From the NCBI GenBank assembly GCA_938003965.1, contig CALKXI010000017.1, positions 1 through 39,303 of the forward strand: 39,303 nt of DNA, given 5' to 3'. Numbering within the stretch: the stretch's first letter is position 1; every line of letters begins with the position of its first letter. Both the position numbers and the translations under genes were made by a program. Below, one piece after another: positions 8,388-15,301 of the stretch. Source of the DNA: an uncultured Chlorobiales bacterium. GTDB lineage: Bacteria; Bacteroidota; Chlorobiia; Chlorobiales; Thermochlorobacteraceae. The notes beneath the pieces were generated by a model. That model did not search any database. It was not told the origin of the DNA and saw only the letters and a list, made by a program, of their open reading frames with translations.

Positions 8388-9539
8388 TTAGGAGAAAAAC
8401 ACGCTCAGCGAACCGTTTTCATATTTGGCGTATTCGGTTTTCCTGCCCACGAGCACATTCGGCAGCACGATGTTTTTGCGAAAGTTATTCACCTCAATCA
8501 GCAGTTCATCGCCTTTGACGTTCATTTGCAGTCGGTCAATCTCCACGTTCGGCAGATAAAGTTTCATCATATACTTGCCATTTTCTTTTTGGACTTCTTG
8601 GGGGCGCTGTGCCGTGTAAAAGACTTTGGTCGGGCTTGAAGTCTTGAAAATTTCATTTGCCAATTCAAAGAGCGCTTCACTTCCGATAACTTCCTTTTCG
8701 CGGTGCATCGCAATGAAGACTGGCGTCGGATAAAAACATGAAAGAATCATCTCGCGATATTTCTTTTGCTGTGCAATAAGGGCTTGCAAATAGGGGTCGC
8801 TTGTATTTTCAGGAAAGACTTTGTTGATAATTGCTGCATCGAGCGTATAGCCGAAGAGATTGAGATAGGTTTGCGCGCGTAAGGCTTCCTTGATGACCAT
8901 TTGCTCAGGATTGAGCACAATGCGAAACGAGGTGATGTTGGGGTCTTGCAAGATGGCGTGCAGTTCGCGCATGTGCTCACTGATTTCAGGCATAAGGCGG
9001 AAGATATTTTTCTTTGGCATCAATTTTTGAATGAGCGGATAGGCAAAACTGATGGTTTTCATGTGCCATGTAGCAATTTTGCCCGTGTACCATTGATATG
9101 ATTCAGGGAGTGCGAGCAGTCGCATGGTTTCACCAGTTGGCGCGGCATCGACGATAATGACGTCGTATTTGCCAGATTTTTCTGCAAGCCAGATGTGGCG
9201 CAGGCTAATCATTTCTTCCATGCCGGGCATAATGGCAAGTTCATCAGCCACAATTTCTGACGCACCGCCTTGTGATAAGATGGTTGAAAAGTAATCGTGA
9301 AATTCTGACCAATTTTTGCGGATTTCGGCTAAGATGTTGATTTCGGCGGCGAAGAGATTTTTCTCGATTTCAATCGGCGTGTCGCTGAGGTCTCTGCCGA
9401 GCGCGTCAGCGAGGCTGTGGGCAATATCGGTGCTTAGTATCAAAACGCGCTTGCCTTCGCGAGCGGCTCTGACGGCTGTTGCAGAGGAAATGGTCGTTTT
9501 ACCTACGCCACCTTTACCGAGATAAAGAATGATACGCAT
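8388..9539 (-). CDS. ArsA/Get3-type ATPase with C-terminal HSP20-like domain (downstream copy)
   Basis: 383 residues from the ATG at 9539 (AAAGGA just upstream); a TTG at 9590 would prepend 17 residues with no family match. The deviant Walker A GKGGVGKT is at 8-15 with the intermolecular signature lysine. Switch regions are LSTDIAHSL and [16 protein letters not shown]. The C-terminal 60 or so residues ([10 protein letters not shown] ... [18 protein letters not shown]) match the ArsA HSP20-like domain. The cysteines needed for arsenite in true ArsA are absent; I see one Cys (SCFYP). No ArsB, ArsR or ArsC gene is nearby. The protein is better viewed as a Get3-like protein-targeting ATPase, probably dimeric and cytoplasmic. 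It lies between the PH-like gene and the methyltransferase in the csmA cluster. Confidence 0.88.
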   Translation of the reverse strand: MRIILYLGKGGVGKTTISSATAVRAAREGKRVLILSTDIAHSLADALGRDLSDTPIEIEKNLFAAEINILAEIRKNWSEFHDYFSTILSQGGASEIVADELAIMPGMEEMISLRHIWLAEKSGKYDVIIVDAAPTGETMRLLALPESYQWYTGKIATWHMKTISFAYPLIQKLMPKKNIFRLMPEISEHMRELHAILQDPNITSFRIVLNPEQMVIKEALRAQTYLNLFGYTLDAAIINKVFPENTSDPYLQALIAQQKKYREMILSCFYPTPVFIAMHREKEVIGSEALFELANEIFKTSSPTKVFYTAQRPQEVQKENGKYMMKLYLPNVEIDRLQMNVKGDELLIEVNNFRKNIVLPNVLVGRKTEYAKYENGSLSVFFS

Positions 9540-9593
9540 ATCCTTTAAGTTTTCGTTGGTTTCTCTTTTCGAACGGTTCAATGCTTTCAAGTT

Positions 9594-10760
9594 TCACTCT
9601 ATCCGAATTTTTATCTTCTTCTTGCGTTCCACTGGCTGTGCGTCGGCTTGGGGCGGTTCTTCTCCGTCTTTGCTTTGCGGCTCGGTTGAAACGCCTTCTG
9701 GCGATGCTGCACGGGCAACCGTTTGTTGTGCCAGACTCATGGCTTTAAGCATTGCGCCTAAAAGGCCATCGTTCTTGACTGCGGTTGCAATTGTTTGAAT
9801 GACGACGTTTTGGGCCTGTGGGTTTTCCGCAAGGTTTGTAATGAGTTCATTTAGGGCGTTCAGTAATTCCTTTATTCGCTCCGGCATTTGCGCCAAATCT
9901 TTTTTGGCTTGCTGACGATACTCCTCGGGAATGTTGCTCAAAATATCTTTGGCAATGGCTTCGGCACGTTTGAGCGAAACCCTATCGAGTCTGGAAAACA
10001 TCCCTTCGAAATCAGGCGTTGGTGGACCGAATCTGCCGCGTGGCTCATTTTGTAGAAACTCTGCCGAGTAGCCGTTGTGCCCTCTGCGCCCATAGGGTTG
10101 CTGAAACTCTTTGTTGTTGCCTTCGCGATAGCGTTTGATGCGTGCGAGCATGTCGTCGCCATAAAATATCGTGTTGTTGTAAAACTCAACACGCGGTATG
10201 TGTTCTTTTTCGGCTAACGGTTGTGCGCTAGAAGCAATTCTATCAGGAATGACAATCGTTTTCAAAGGAAGATTTTTATGAGCAATCTCGACGAGTTTTT
10301 CAGCTACTTCTTTGGGCAAATCATGCTCGTACTCTTTACCGACAACAGGTTCAACTTCAGAGGTAATTGCGAAGTGAAGAGCGACGATTTTTTCGGCTTC
10401 GTTAGTTGGCACGAGGTCAAAAATGAGCGTGATTGGGTCTCGGTTTTTTCTTGAGATGGTCAGGTTAATTGCCGCAAAGCCTTCGTCGGTGTGTTTTGCC
10501 GATACACTCACAACTCCAAGCGGAAATCGGTCTAAATAATCTTTGTGAATGCCCCGTGCCCAAAGGTAGATGGATTGGTCAGAAAAGATAAGATAGTCGT
10601 GAAATGCCAAACCGCCGACGCGCTCGTTTTTGGCGGCATAGAAAATGCCATCGAAGAACGCAATTGGCGTCTCATTTTCCCGAAGTAAATTTTTCTCAAA
10701 AAACTCGCGAATGTGGGCGTGGTCGGCATGCGCTGCTGTGTAGAGTTTTACTTCACTCAT
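9594..10760 (-). CDS. Uncharacterised chlorosome-cluster protein with N-terminal PH-like domain
   Basis: 388 residues with a good ribosome binding site (GAGGAG, 7 nt before the ATG). Residues about 25-130 resemble a bacterial PH domain of the YokE type: strands GGLAFHDYLIFSDQSIYLWA, then LGVVSVSAKHT, INLTISRK and ITLIFDLVP, then a helix. The middle (about 200-250) is Arg/Gly/Asn-rich and probably disordered. Residues about 260-345 are helical (AEAIAKDILSNIP ... IKELLNALNELI ... AMLKAMSLAQQTVARAA). The tail is basic, ending KKKIKIRIE. There is no signal peptide or membrane segment. A PH-like fold plus a basic helical tail would suit binding to a lipid surface or membrane protein. It lies between csmA and an ArsA-type ATPase. 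The PH call is from strand pattern only. Confidence 0.6.
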   Translation of the reverse strand: MSEVKLYTAAHADHAHIREFFEKNLLRENETPIAFFDGIFYAAKNERVGGLAFHDYLIFSDQSIYLWARGIHKDYLDRFPLGVVSVSAKHTDEGFAAINLTISRKNRDPITLIFDLVPTNEAEKIVALHFAITSEVEPVVGKEYEHDLPKEVAEKLVEIAHKNLPLKTIVIPDRIASSAQPLAEKEHIPRVEFYNNTIFYGDDMLARIKRYREGNNKEFQQPYGRRGHNGYSAEFLQNEPRGRFGPPTPDFEGMFSRLDRVSLKRAEAIAKDILSNIPEEYRQQAKKDLAQMPERIKELLNALNELITNLAENPQAQNVVIQTIATAVKNDGLLGAMLKAMSLAQQTVARAASPEGVSTEPQSKDGEEPPQADAQPVERKKKIKIRIE

Positions 10761-10806
10761 GGGTTACTCCTCAAAAAAATTTACTTCACGGAAATGACGC
10801 ATTTTG

Positions 10807-10842
10807 AAGGCAACGCCCAACGCCAACGTTGAGCATTGCCTT
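10807..10842 (-). terminator. Imperfect stem-loop 3' of csmA (attenuator or mRNA-stabilising hairpin)
   Basis: The arms 10807-10822 and 10827-10842 pair with two interior mismatches (AAGGCAA with TTGCCTT, GC with GC, then CAACG with CGTTG) around a 4-nt loop. It starts 26 nt after the csmA stop. On the minus strand it is followed by CAAAATGCG rather than a U-run, so it is not a classic terminator. It could stop some transcripts or protect the 3' end of an abundant csmA mRNA. Confidence 0.55.
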
Positions 10843-10867
10843 TTGGTGCAAGTTAATTCGCCTGCAA

Positions 10868-11128
10868 CTACTTGCTGAAGCGTGCTTCGATTTCTTTATC
10901 GCGCGCTGCAGTTGAGCTGCTTTGTCCTGTTGCAAATGGGCTTGAGCCGCGCAACGCGCCGCTGCCCGTCAGGCCGCCGTAAAGGTTTTGGTTCAGGCGC
11001 AGTGTGCCTTTTGCAAGTGCGTCAAAAATTTGACCGCCTGTGTACCAGTGCCCTTCAAACATGTATTCCGAAATTCGACCGATGCTAATGAGCACATCGG
11101 TGATGACTCCTCCGCCACCTGCTGGCAT
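10868..11128 (-). CDS. csmA: Chlorosome envelope/baseplate protein CsmA (precursor)
   Basis: 86 residues. The N-terminal 62 residues match the mature CsmA family: GGGVITDVLISIGRI, EGHW (His27, equivalent to the bacteriochlorophyll a-binding histidine), IFDALAKGTLRLNQNLYG and SGALRGS. A further 24 residues ending in EIEARFSK correspond to the C-terminal extension that is removed from CsmA in Chlorobium. CsmA forms the paracrystalline baseplate on the cytoplasmic-membrane-facing side of the chlorosome and passes energy to the FMO protein and reaction centre. The ribosome binding site GGGAGG is 7 nt before the ATG, as expected for a very highly expressed protein. It lies 71 nt downstream of a small CsmC/CsmD-like gene, matching the csmC-csmA order known in Chlorobium. 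CsmE, a close paralogue, is the main alternative name. Confidence 0.95.
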   Translation of the reverse strand: MPAGGGGVITDVLISIGRISEYMFEGHWYTGGQIFDALAKGTLRLNQNLYGGLTGSGALRGSSPFATGQSSSTAARDKEIEARFSK

Positions 11129-11134
11129 AGTTAG

Positions 11135-11142
11135 ATCCTCCC
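11135..11142 (-). promoter_or_regulatory. Strong Shine-Dalgarno of csmA
   Basis: GGGAGGAT ends 6-7 nt upstream of the csmA ATG. Most other genes on this strand have weak or no such site, so it marks high translation and fixes the csmA start. Confidence 0.8.
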
Positions 11143-11199
11143 ACGATTTTAAGGTTAATGAAGAAAACAGTGAAAACAGTTAGTTGAACTACAAAAAAC

Positions 11200-11532
11200 T
11201 TACACGCCGCCGTTTTCTTTTTTCTTGATTGGAATTGCTTTTGACGGTGCTGGCTTTACAGGAATTGCTTCCGATTCGGCTTTGGCTTCGGGTCGTTTGA
11301 CCTTATCGGTTTTCACTTCAAAGCCTAAGATGGCTTCTAGCGAACGCGCCCCCAATTTTTCGCTTGCGCCTGGTCGTGTGAAATCAGCAAACGAATATGA
11401 AGTCTCTGCAATCGCTTGAAATGTGTTGGTGAGCGTATGAAAGACGGTATCGATTGCACCCAAGACAAAAAATGTGGCTTGTTCAGACAAGTCCATCTTC
11501 TTGAAGTCTTGTTGCCAATTTGGATTCGGCAT
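11200..11532 (-). CDS. Small chlorosome-envelope candidate (CsmC/CsmD-like), directly upstream of csmA
   Basis: 110 residues, no signal peptide. The N-terminal half is an amphipathic and hydrophobic helical region (DFKKMDLSEQATFFVLGAID ... TLTNTFQAIAETSYSFADF). The C-terminal half is Lys/Pro/Ala-rich and ends KKKENGGV. The block FKxMxLxE followed by a Phe-rich helix also opens the 160-residue neighbour, so the two are paralogues. In Chlorobium csmC is immediately 5' of csmA, and CsmC and CsmD are small, alanine-rich monolayer proteins; position and composition suggest the same role here. I cannot align it to CsmC without a search, so no symbol is given. Confidence 0.65.
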   Translation of the reverse strand: MPNPNWQQDFKKMDLSEQATFFVLGAIDTVFHTLTNTFQAIAETSYSFADFTRPGASEKLGARSLEAILGFEVKTDKVKRPEAKAESEAIPVKPAPSKAIPIKKKENGGV

Positions 11533-11553
11533 AATCAGTCGTCCTTTCGTTTA

Positions 11554-11565
11554 GATTGTGTTTGA
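11554..11565 (-). promoter_or_regulatory. Leader motif upstream of the 110-residue gene
   Basis: On the minus strand this reads TCAAACACAATC, 21 nt before the ATG at 11532. A near copy with an extra CA (TCAAACACACAATC) is at 12079-12092, 19 nt before the ATG of the paralogue. It may be a shared regulatory site or a remnant of the duplication. Confidence 0.35.
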
Positions 11566-11576
11566 TACGACGGGCC

Positions 11577-12059
11577 TTACGCCTTTTTCGGGTCTCCTTT
11601 TTTGACTTCCACAGGCGTAACGGTTTCTGCTTTTTCTGCGCCGCCTTTTGCTAAATTGGAGACAGTTTTTGAGACGGTGCTTGCTGCTTCTGCTGCCATT
11701 TTGGTTGCGCTTGCGGCCGCTTCACCTGCTGTTTTCACGATGCTTTCGGTAGCAGTGTCGACGCTCTTTGCCACATCTTTGACCACCGCGCCTGCCGCCT
11801 TGCCTGCATCTTTGACGGTGATAACCACACGGTTGACTGTTTGCGCCGCCGTATTGGCACTTTCACCTGTTATGCCAAGATTCTTACTGATGTTCTCGGC
11901 AGCTGAAGTTGCACCCTCGACGATATCGCCGATAAGGTTCAGCGTTCCGACAATCGCTGATTGTCCTGTGAGAACGGCCGCTTCAGCAAGGAAGCCAAGC
12001 CGTTCTGGCAACGGCATCGCTTTGAATTCCTCGCGAAGTTTTTGATAGGTCTCTGTCAT
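11577..12059 (-). CDS. Alanine/valine-rich amphipathic helical protein, chlorosome-envelope candidate (CsmC/CsmD-like)
   Basis: 160 residues. Residues 1-45 contain FKAMPLPERLGFLAEAAVL and a hydrophobic helix (SAIVGTLNLIGDIV). Residues about 50-140 are a long, low-complexity amphipathic helix region built of Ala, Val, Lys, Thr and Ser (AGKAAGAVVKDVAKSVDTA, AAASATKMAAEAASTVSKTV), similar in style to phasins and chlorosome envelope proteins that coat a lipid monolayer. There is no signal peptide. It is 44 nt upstream of the 110-residue paralogue and 60 nt downstream of an ArsA-type ATPase. The long antisense frame (11602-12045) is a mirror effect of the alanine-rich composition. Confidence 0.7.
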   Translation of the reverse strand: MTETYQKLREEFKAMPLPERLGFLAEAAVLTGQSAIVGTLNLIGDIVEGATSAAENISKNLGITGESANTAAQTVNRVVITVKDAGKAAGAVVKDVAKSVDTATESIVKTAGEAAASATKMAAEAASTVSKTVSNLAKGGAEKAETVTPVEVKKGDPKKA

Positions 12060-12078
12060 TGCTGTAAAATGTTTGTTT

Positions 12079-12092
12079 GATTGTGTGTTTGA
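12079..12092 (-). promoter_or_regulatory. Leader motif upstream of the 160-residue gene
   Basis: The motif TCAAACACACAATC lies 19 nt before the ATG at 12059 and matches the site at 11554-11565 apart from a CA insertion. Its function is unknown. Confidence 0.35.
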
Positions 12093-12119
12093 AGTTTTGG
12101 ACTACTCAAACTTGGTTCG

Positions 12120-13316
12120 CTACATCACTTTCGCAACCGCATCGTGAAGTGGAAAGTGCAGCGAAAGCCATTTCCCTTTGAACTTTGCGTCATCAGGTTC
12201 AATGCCTGCAAGCGTTACAGGCAAGGTGATGATTTTACGTTGATTGCCGATTTGAATAAAAAGTTCATCGCCCGATACCCAACTATCAATCTCTTCAGGA
12301 TTAGCAAACGGCAGTTTGAGCAAGAGTTCACATGAATCATCGTTGCGCACAAATTGTATTGGGGCTTCGTCATACATCATCGCTGCTGGATTTTCATCGC
12401 CATAAACATCACTCGCCAAGCGTTCTAAGGCTTTCAGCCCAACAACTTCGTCGTCATACATCTTCACTTTTTTAATTGGAAGCGGCGTAAAGGCTTCTTC
12501 GATTTCATCCAGATAGCGACGCTGAACTTTCTTCCACTTTTCCAAATAGCCACTGTCTTCATCTTCGGCGAGCAGCTTGTTGACGGCTACCATATCGACC
12601 TTGAAGCCGTAAAGGTTCAGATAGGTTAAGGCTCGCATGGTTTCTTTGATGACCATTTTTTCAGGATTCATCACCAAGCGCACCGAAGCCGTTTGGGCAT
12701 CGGTCAAAATTTCCTTTACGCCGTCCAACTCCTCAAAGAGCATATCAATTGAACTCATCACTTCTTCGGAAGGCACGACATACGCAAACTTATCCGACAT
12801 TTTCGAAAGCGGACGTGCCACAGGCTTTAAGACGAACTTTTCAAGCGTTCGCGCTAATTTCACACCCCAGTTCATTGCCTCAGGAAGCGAGAGCAGGCGA
12901 AGCGTTTCGCCCGTCGGTGCTGTGTCCAAAATCAGCGCATCGTATTTGCCCATTTCTTTATATCGCTTGACGCGCATCAGCGAAAAGAGCTCTTCCATGC
13001 CCGGAAGCACGGTCATTTCATCTGCCATAATCGGCGGAATCCCTTGCACCGTCAACAGCCTTGAGTAATACCCTTGAACCGCATGCCAATTCTTTTTCAA
13101 ATCGTCGTAAGCATTGACTTCAATCGCCCATAAATTTTCTTTGACCTGCAATGGCTCAGAGTTCAGTTTTTGCTCAAATGAATCTGACAAACTGTGCGCT
13201 GGGTCCGTCGACATAATAAGCGTCTTCAATCCTATGTCCGACAGACGAACTGCCGTTGCGGCGGAAATGCTCGTTTTTCCTACGCCGCCTTTGCCTGTAA
13301 AAGTAATGACTCGCAT
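12120..13316 (-). CDS. ArsA/Get3-type ATPase with C-terminal HSP20-like domain (upstream copy)
   Basis: 398 residues, paralogous to the ATPase at 8388-9539 along the whole length. Walker A GKGGVGKT is at 8-15 and the canonical MSTDPAHSL switch I is present. Switch II is LDTAPTGETLRLLSLP, followed by MNPEKMVIKETMRALTYLNLYG, which is nearly identical to the paralogue's [22 protein letters not shown]. The C-terminal HSP20-like segment (CELLLKLPFANPEEID ... GDELFIQIGNQRKIITLP) is about 60 residues long. There is no arsenite-type cysteine triad. As first gene of the csmA cluster, with about 224 nt of non-coding DNA upstream, it probably carries the promoter. The likely role is cytoplasmic targeting or handling of hydrophobic proteins; arsenic transport is unlikely. 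Confidence 0.88.
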   Translation of the reverse strand: MRVITFTGKGGVGKTSISAATAVRLSDIGLKTLIMSTDPAHSLSDSFEQKLNSEPLQVKENLWAIEVNAYDDLKKNWHAVQGYYSRLLTVQGIPPIMADEMTVLPGMEELFSLMRVKRYKEMGKYDALILDTAPTGETLRLLSLPEAMNWGVKLARTLEKFVLKPVARPLSKMSDKFAYVVPSEEVMSSIDMLFEELDGVKEILTDAQTASVRLVMNPEKMVIKETMRALTYLNLYGFKVDMVAVNKLLAEDEDSGYLEKWKKVQRRYLDEIEEAFTPLPIKKVKMYDDEVVGLKALERLASDVYGDENPAAMMYDEAPIQFVRNDDSCELLLKLPFANPEEIDSWVSGDELFIQIGNQRKIITLPVTLAGIEPDDAKFKGKWLSLHFPLHDAVAKVM

Positions 13317-13540
13317 AACTTCAATTTGTAATGTTGAACAGCCCCCTCACTTTTTGTCGGCAAAGGGTATGGTTTGCGGAAACAAATTACATCCAAACCG
13401 AGAGTGCACGCAACATAAAAATTCACTTTGGAAAGATTTTTGGCAAAGAGGCGATGGCTGTAAACGCTTGTGAGATAAGGGGTTCCGGGCATGTGATTCA
13501 AAAATCGGCTAAATCGTCTATTTCAAACCTTCGCGCGCGG
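13317..13540. other. Intergenic region between recN and the chlorosome cluster
   Basis: About 224 bases without a credible gene; small frames here overlap both flanks and have no family resemblance. It should hold the promoter of the csmA cluster. I find no unambiguous -35/-10 pair or terminator-like hairpin. Confidence 0.5.
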
Positions 13541-15238
13541 CTATCTTCCAGCTTCAATTAGTTCTGCCGCCGATTGCAGAGCCGCTTCGGTAATGTCCGT
13601 TCCCGATAAAAGACGCGCCACTTCTTTTCTATGCTCCAATTCAGAAAGCACTTCAACGCTCGAGACAGTGCGCTGATTGATTAACTTCTTGCTGACGCGA
13701 AAATGCACATCTGCCATTGCCGCAATTTGCGGAAGGTGCGTAATCGCAATGATTTGATGATAACGCGAAAGGTCCTTCATGCTGAACCCTACCGCTTGCG
13801 CGATTTTTCCGCTTATACCTGTATCGATTTCATCGAAAACGAGAATCGGCAATCGGTCTGCTTTCGCTAAAACGGTCTTCAATGCTAACATCACACGCGA
13901 AATTTCTCCGCCCGATGCCACCTTTGCAAGTGGCTTAACATCTTCACCCAAGTTGGTTGAAATCAAGAACTCGACTTCGTCGTAGCCGTTGGCATTGGCA
14001 GCGTAGCGTGTGCCGTTGATGAAGATGTCGCCGTCTTTATCGGGCGTGGCAGAAAAGCGCACCTCGAGCCGTCCTTCGGGAATGCCAAGCTTTTTGAGTT
14101 CCTCGACAATCGCACGCGAGAGCCGATTCGCCGTGTCTTTGCGTTTTTGAGAAAGCCGCTCGGCAATGTCGGAAAGGCTATCTTGCTGTCCGCGAATACG
14201 CTTTTCCCACTTCAAAATTTCTTCTTCAAAGTTCTCCGCGAGTTCGACTTCTTTGGCGATTTGTTCGCGATAGGCAAGCACATCGGCGATTGTGCCGCCA
14301 TACTTTTTTTTGAGCACAGAGAGCGCGCTTAATCGCTCGCGCAGTTCTTCCAAGCGTTCAGCGTTGAAGTCGATGCGGGCGTTGTAGCGTTGAACAAACT
14401 TCGTGATTTCATCGACGAGGGCTTGGGCGGTTTGTGCGTCGTTGGCAGAGTCCGTAAAACTTTTGTCAATGCGGGCAAGGTCTTGCAAGATGTTTCGCGC
14501 TTCGACAAGGCGATTGTGGACGCTGTCGTCGTTAGCGTAAAGAATTTCATGCAGGGTATTGGTTGAGGAGAAAATCCGCTCAGCGTTTTCAAGAATTTTT
14601 TGTTCGGTTTGGAGTTCGTCCCACTCGTCGGGTTCAGGGGCAACGCTATCAATTTCTTTGAGTTGAAACTCGTAGAAGGTGCGCTTTTCGCGCAAGTTTT
14701 TTTCTTTGTTGCGCAGTTCTTCGAGTTGGGCTTTGGATTGTTTGAGCGTTACAAAAAGCTTGCGGTATTCCTCGACCAAGCCGCCAAGTCCGCCTGCGTC
14801 GTCCAGCAAGCGGATATGCGATTCTACTTTCAGCAGTGATTGATGCTCATGCTGACCGTGCAAATCAATACACAGTTCACTAATGCTGTGCAAGAGCGAG
14901 AGCGTGGCGGGCGAATCGTTGATGAAACAGCGTGTTCCTTTTGTAGAAATTTCACGACGCAAAATCACTTCGTTGCTGACATCTATCTCGTGCTCTTTGA
15001 GTAGTGCCGCAACGCGCTTGTTGTTTGTTACATCAATAACGGCTTCAATGATGGCTTTCTCTTCGCCTTTGCGAACGACGTCGGTGCTTGCGCGCTCCCC
15101 AAGCACCATGCCGAGCGCACCAAGCAGAATCGATTTTCCTGCGCCCGTTTCTCCTGTGATGATGTTCAAGCCGCTTCCAAACTCAATCGTGAGTTCATCA
15201 ATGAGCGCAAAGTTTTTGATGTAAAGCGTTTTGAGCAT
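13541..15238 (-). CDS. recN: DNA repair protein RecN
   Basis: 565 residues from the ATG at 15238; 19 extra residues from an upstream start are not part of the family, which begins MLKTLYIKNFALID. Walker A GETGAGKS is at 29-36. The centre is a long coiled coil (about 150-360). The C-terminal half has the ABC-type signature ASGGEISRVMLAL and Walker B PILVFDEIDTGISG, followed by the ITHLPQIAAMA H-loop. RecN is an SMC-like ATPase that bridges DNA ends during double-strand break repair in the cytoplasm. Length and motifs are normal. It lies 63 nt downstream of czcA on the same strand and might be co-transcribed with it, although there is no functional link. Confidence 0.96.
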   Translation of the reverse strand: MLKTLYIKNFALIDELTIEFGSGLNIITGETGAGKSILLGALGMVLGERASTDVVRKGEEKAIIEAVIDVTNNKRVAALLKEHEIDVSNEVILRREISTKGTRCFINDSPATLSLLHSISELCIDLHGQHEHQSLLKVESHIRLLDDAGGLGGLVEEYRKLFVTLKQSKAQLEELRNKEKNLREKRTFYEFQLKEIDSVAPEPDEWDELQTEQKILENAERIFSSTNTLHEILYANDDSVHNRLVEARNILQDLARIDKSFTDSANDAQTAQALVDEITKFVQRYNARIDFNAERLEELRERLSALSVLKKKYGGTIADVLAYREQIAKEVELAENFEEEILKWEKRIRGQQDSLSDIAERLSQKRKDTANRLSRAIVEELKKLGIPEGRLEVRFSATPDKDGDIFINGTRYAANANGYDEVEFLISTNLGEDVKPLAKVASGGEISRVMLALKTVLAKADRLPILVFDEIDTGISGKIAQAVGFSMKDLSRYHQIIAITHLPQIAAMADVHFRVSKKLINQRTVSSVEVLSELEHRKEVARLLSGTDITEAALQSAAELIEAGR

Positions 15239-15301
15239 TTTAAGGCAAGCGAAACATTGCGTGGCGAAAATAGACTTATGCCGACACGTTTGCAAAACAC
15301 C

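Noticed and set aside
11602-12045. 147-codon plus-strand frame opposite the 160-residue gene
   Set aside because: It mirrors the alanine-rich minus-strand gene; the minus frame has the shared FKxMxLxE motif, operon context and continuity with the cluster.
8388-13316. Arsenic resistance operon based on two ArsA-like ATPases
   Set aside because: No ArsB, ArsR, ArsC or ArsD is present, the cysteine triad is missing, and the genes are embedded with csmA.
13280-13501. 73-codon minus-strand frame between recN and the ATPase gene
   Set aside because: It overlaps the ATPase start and has no recognisable domain or ribosome binding site.
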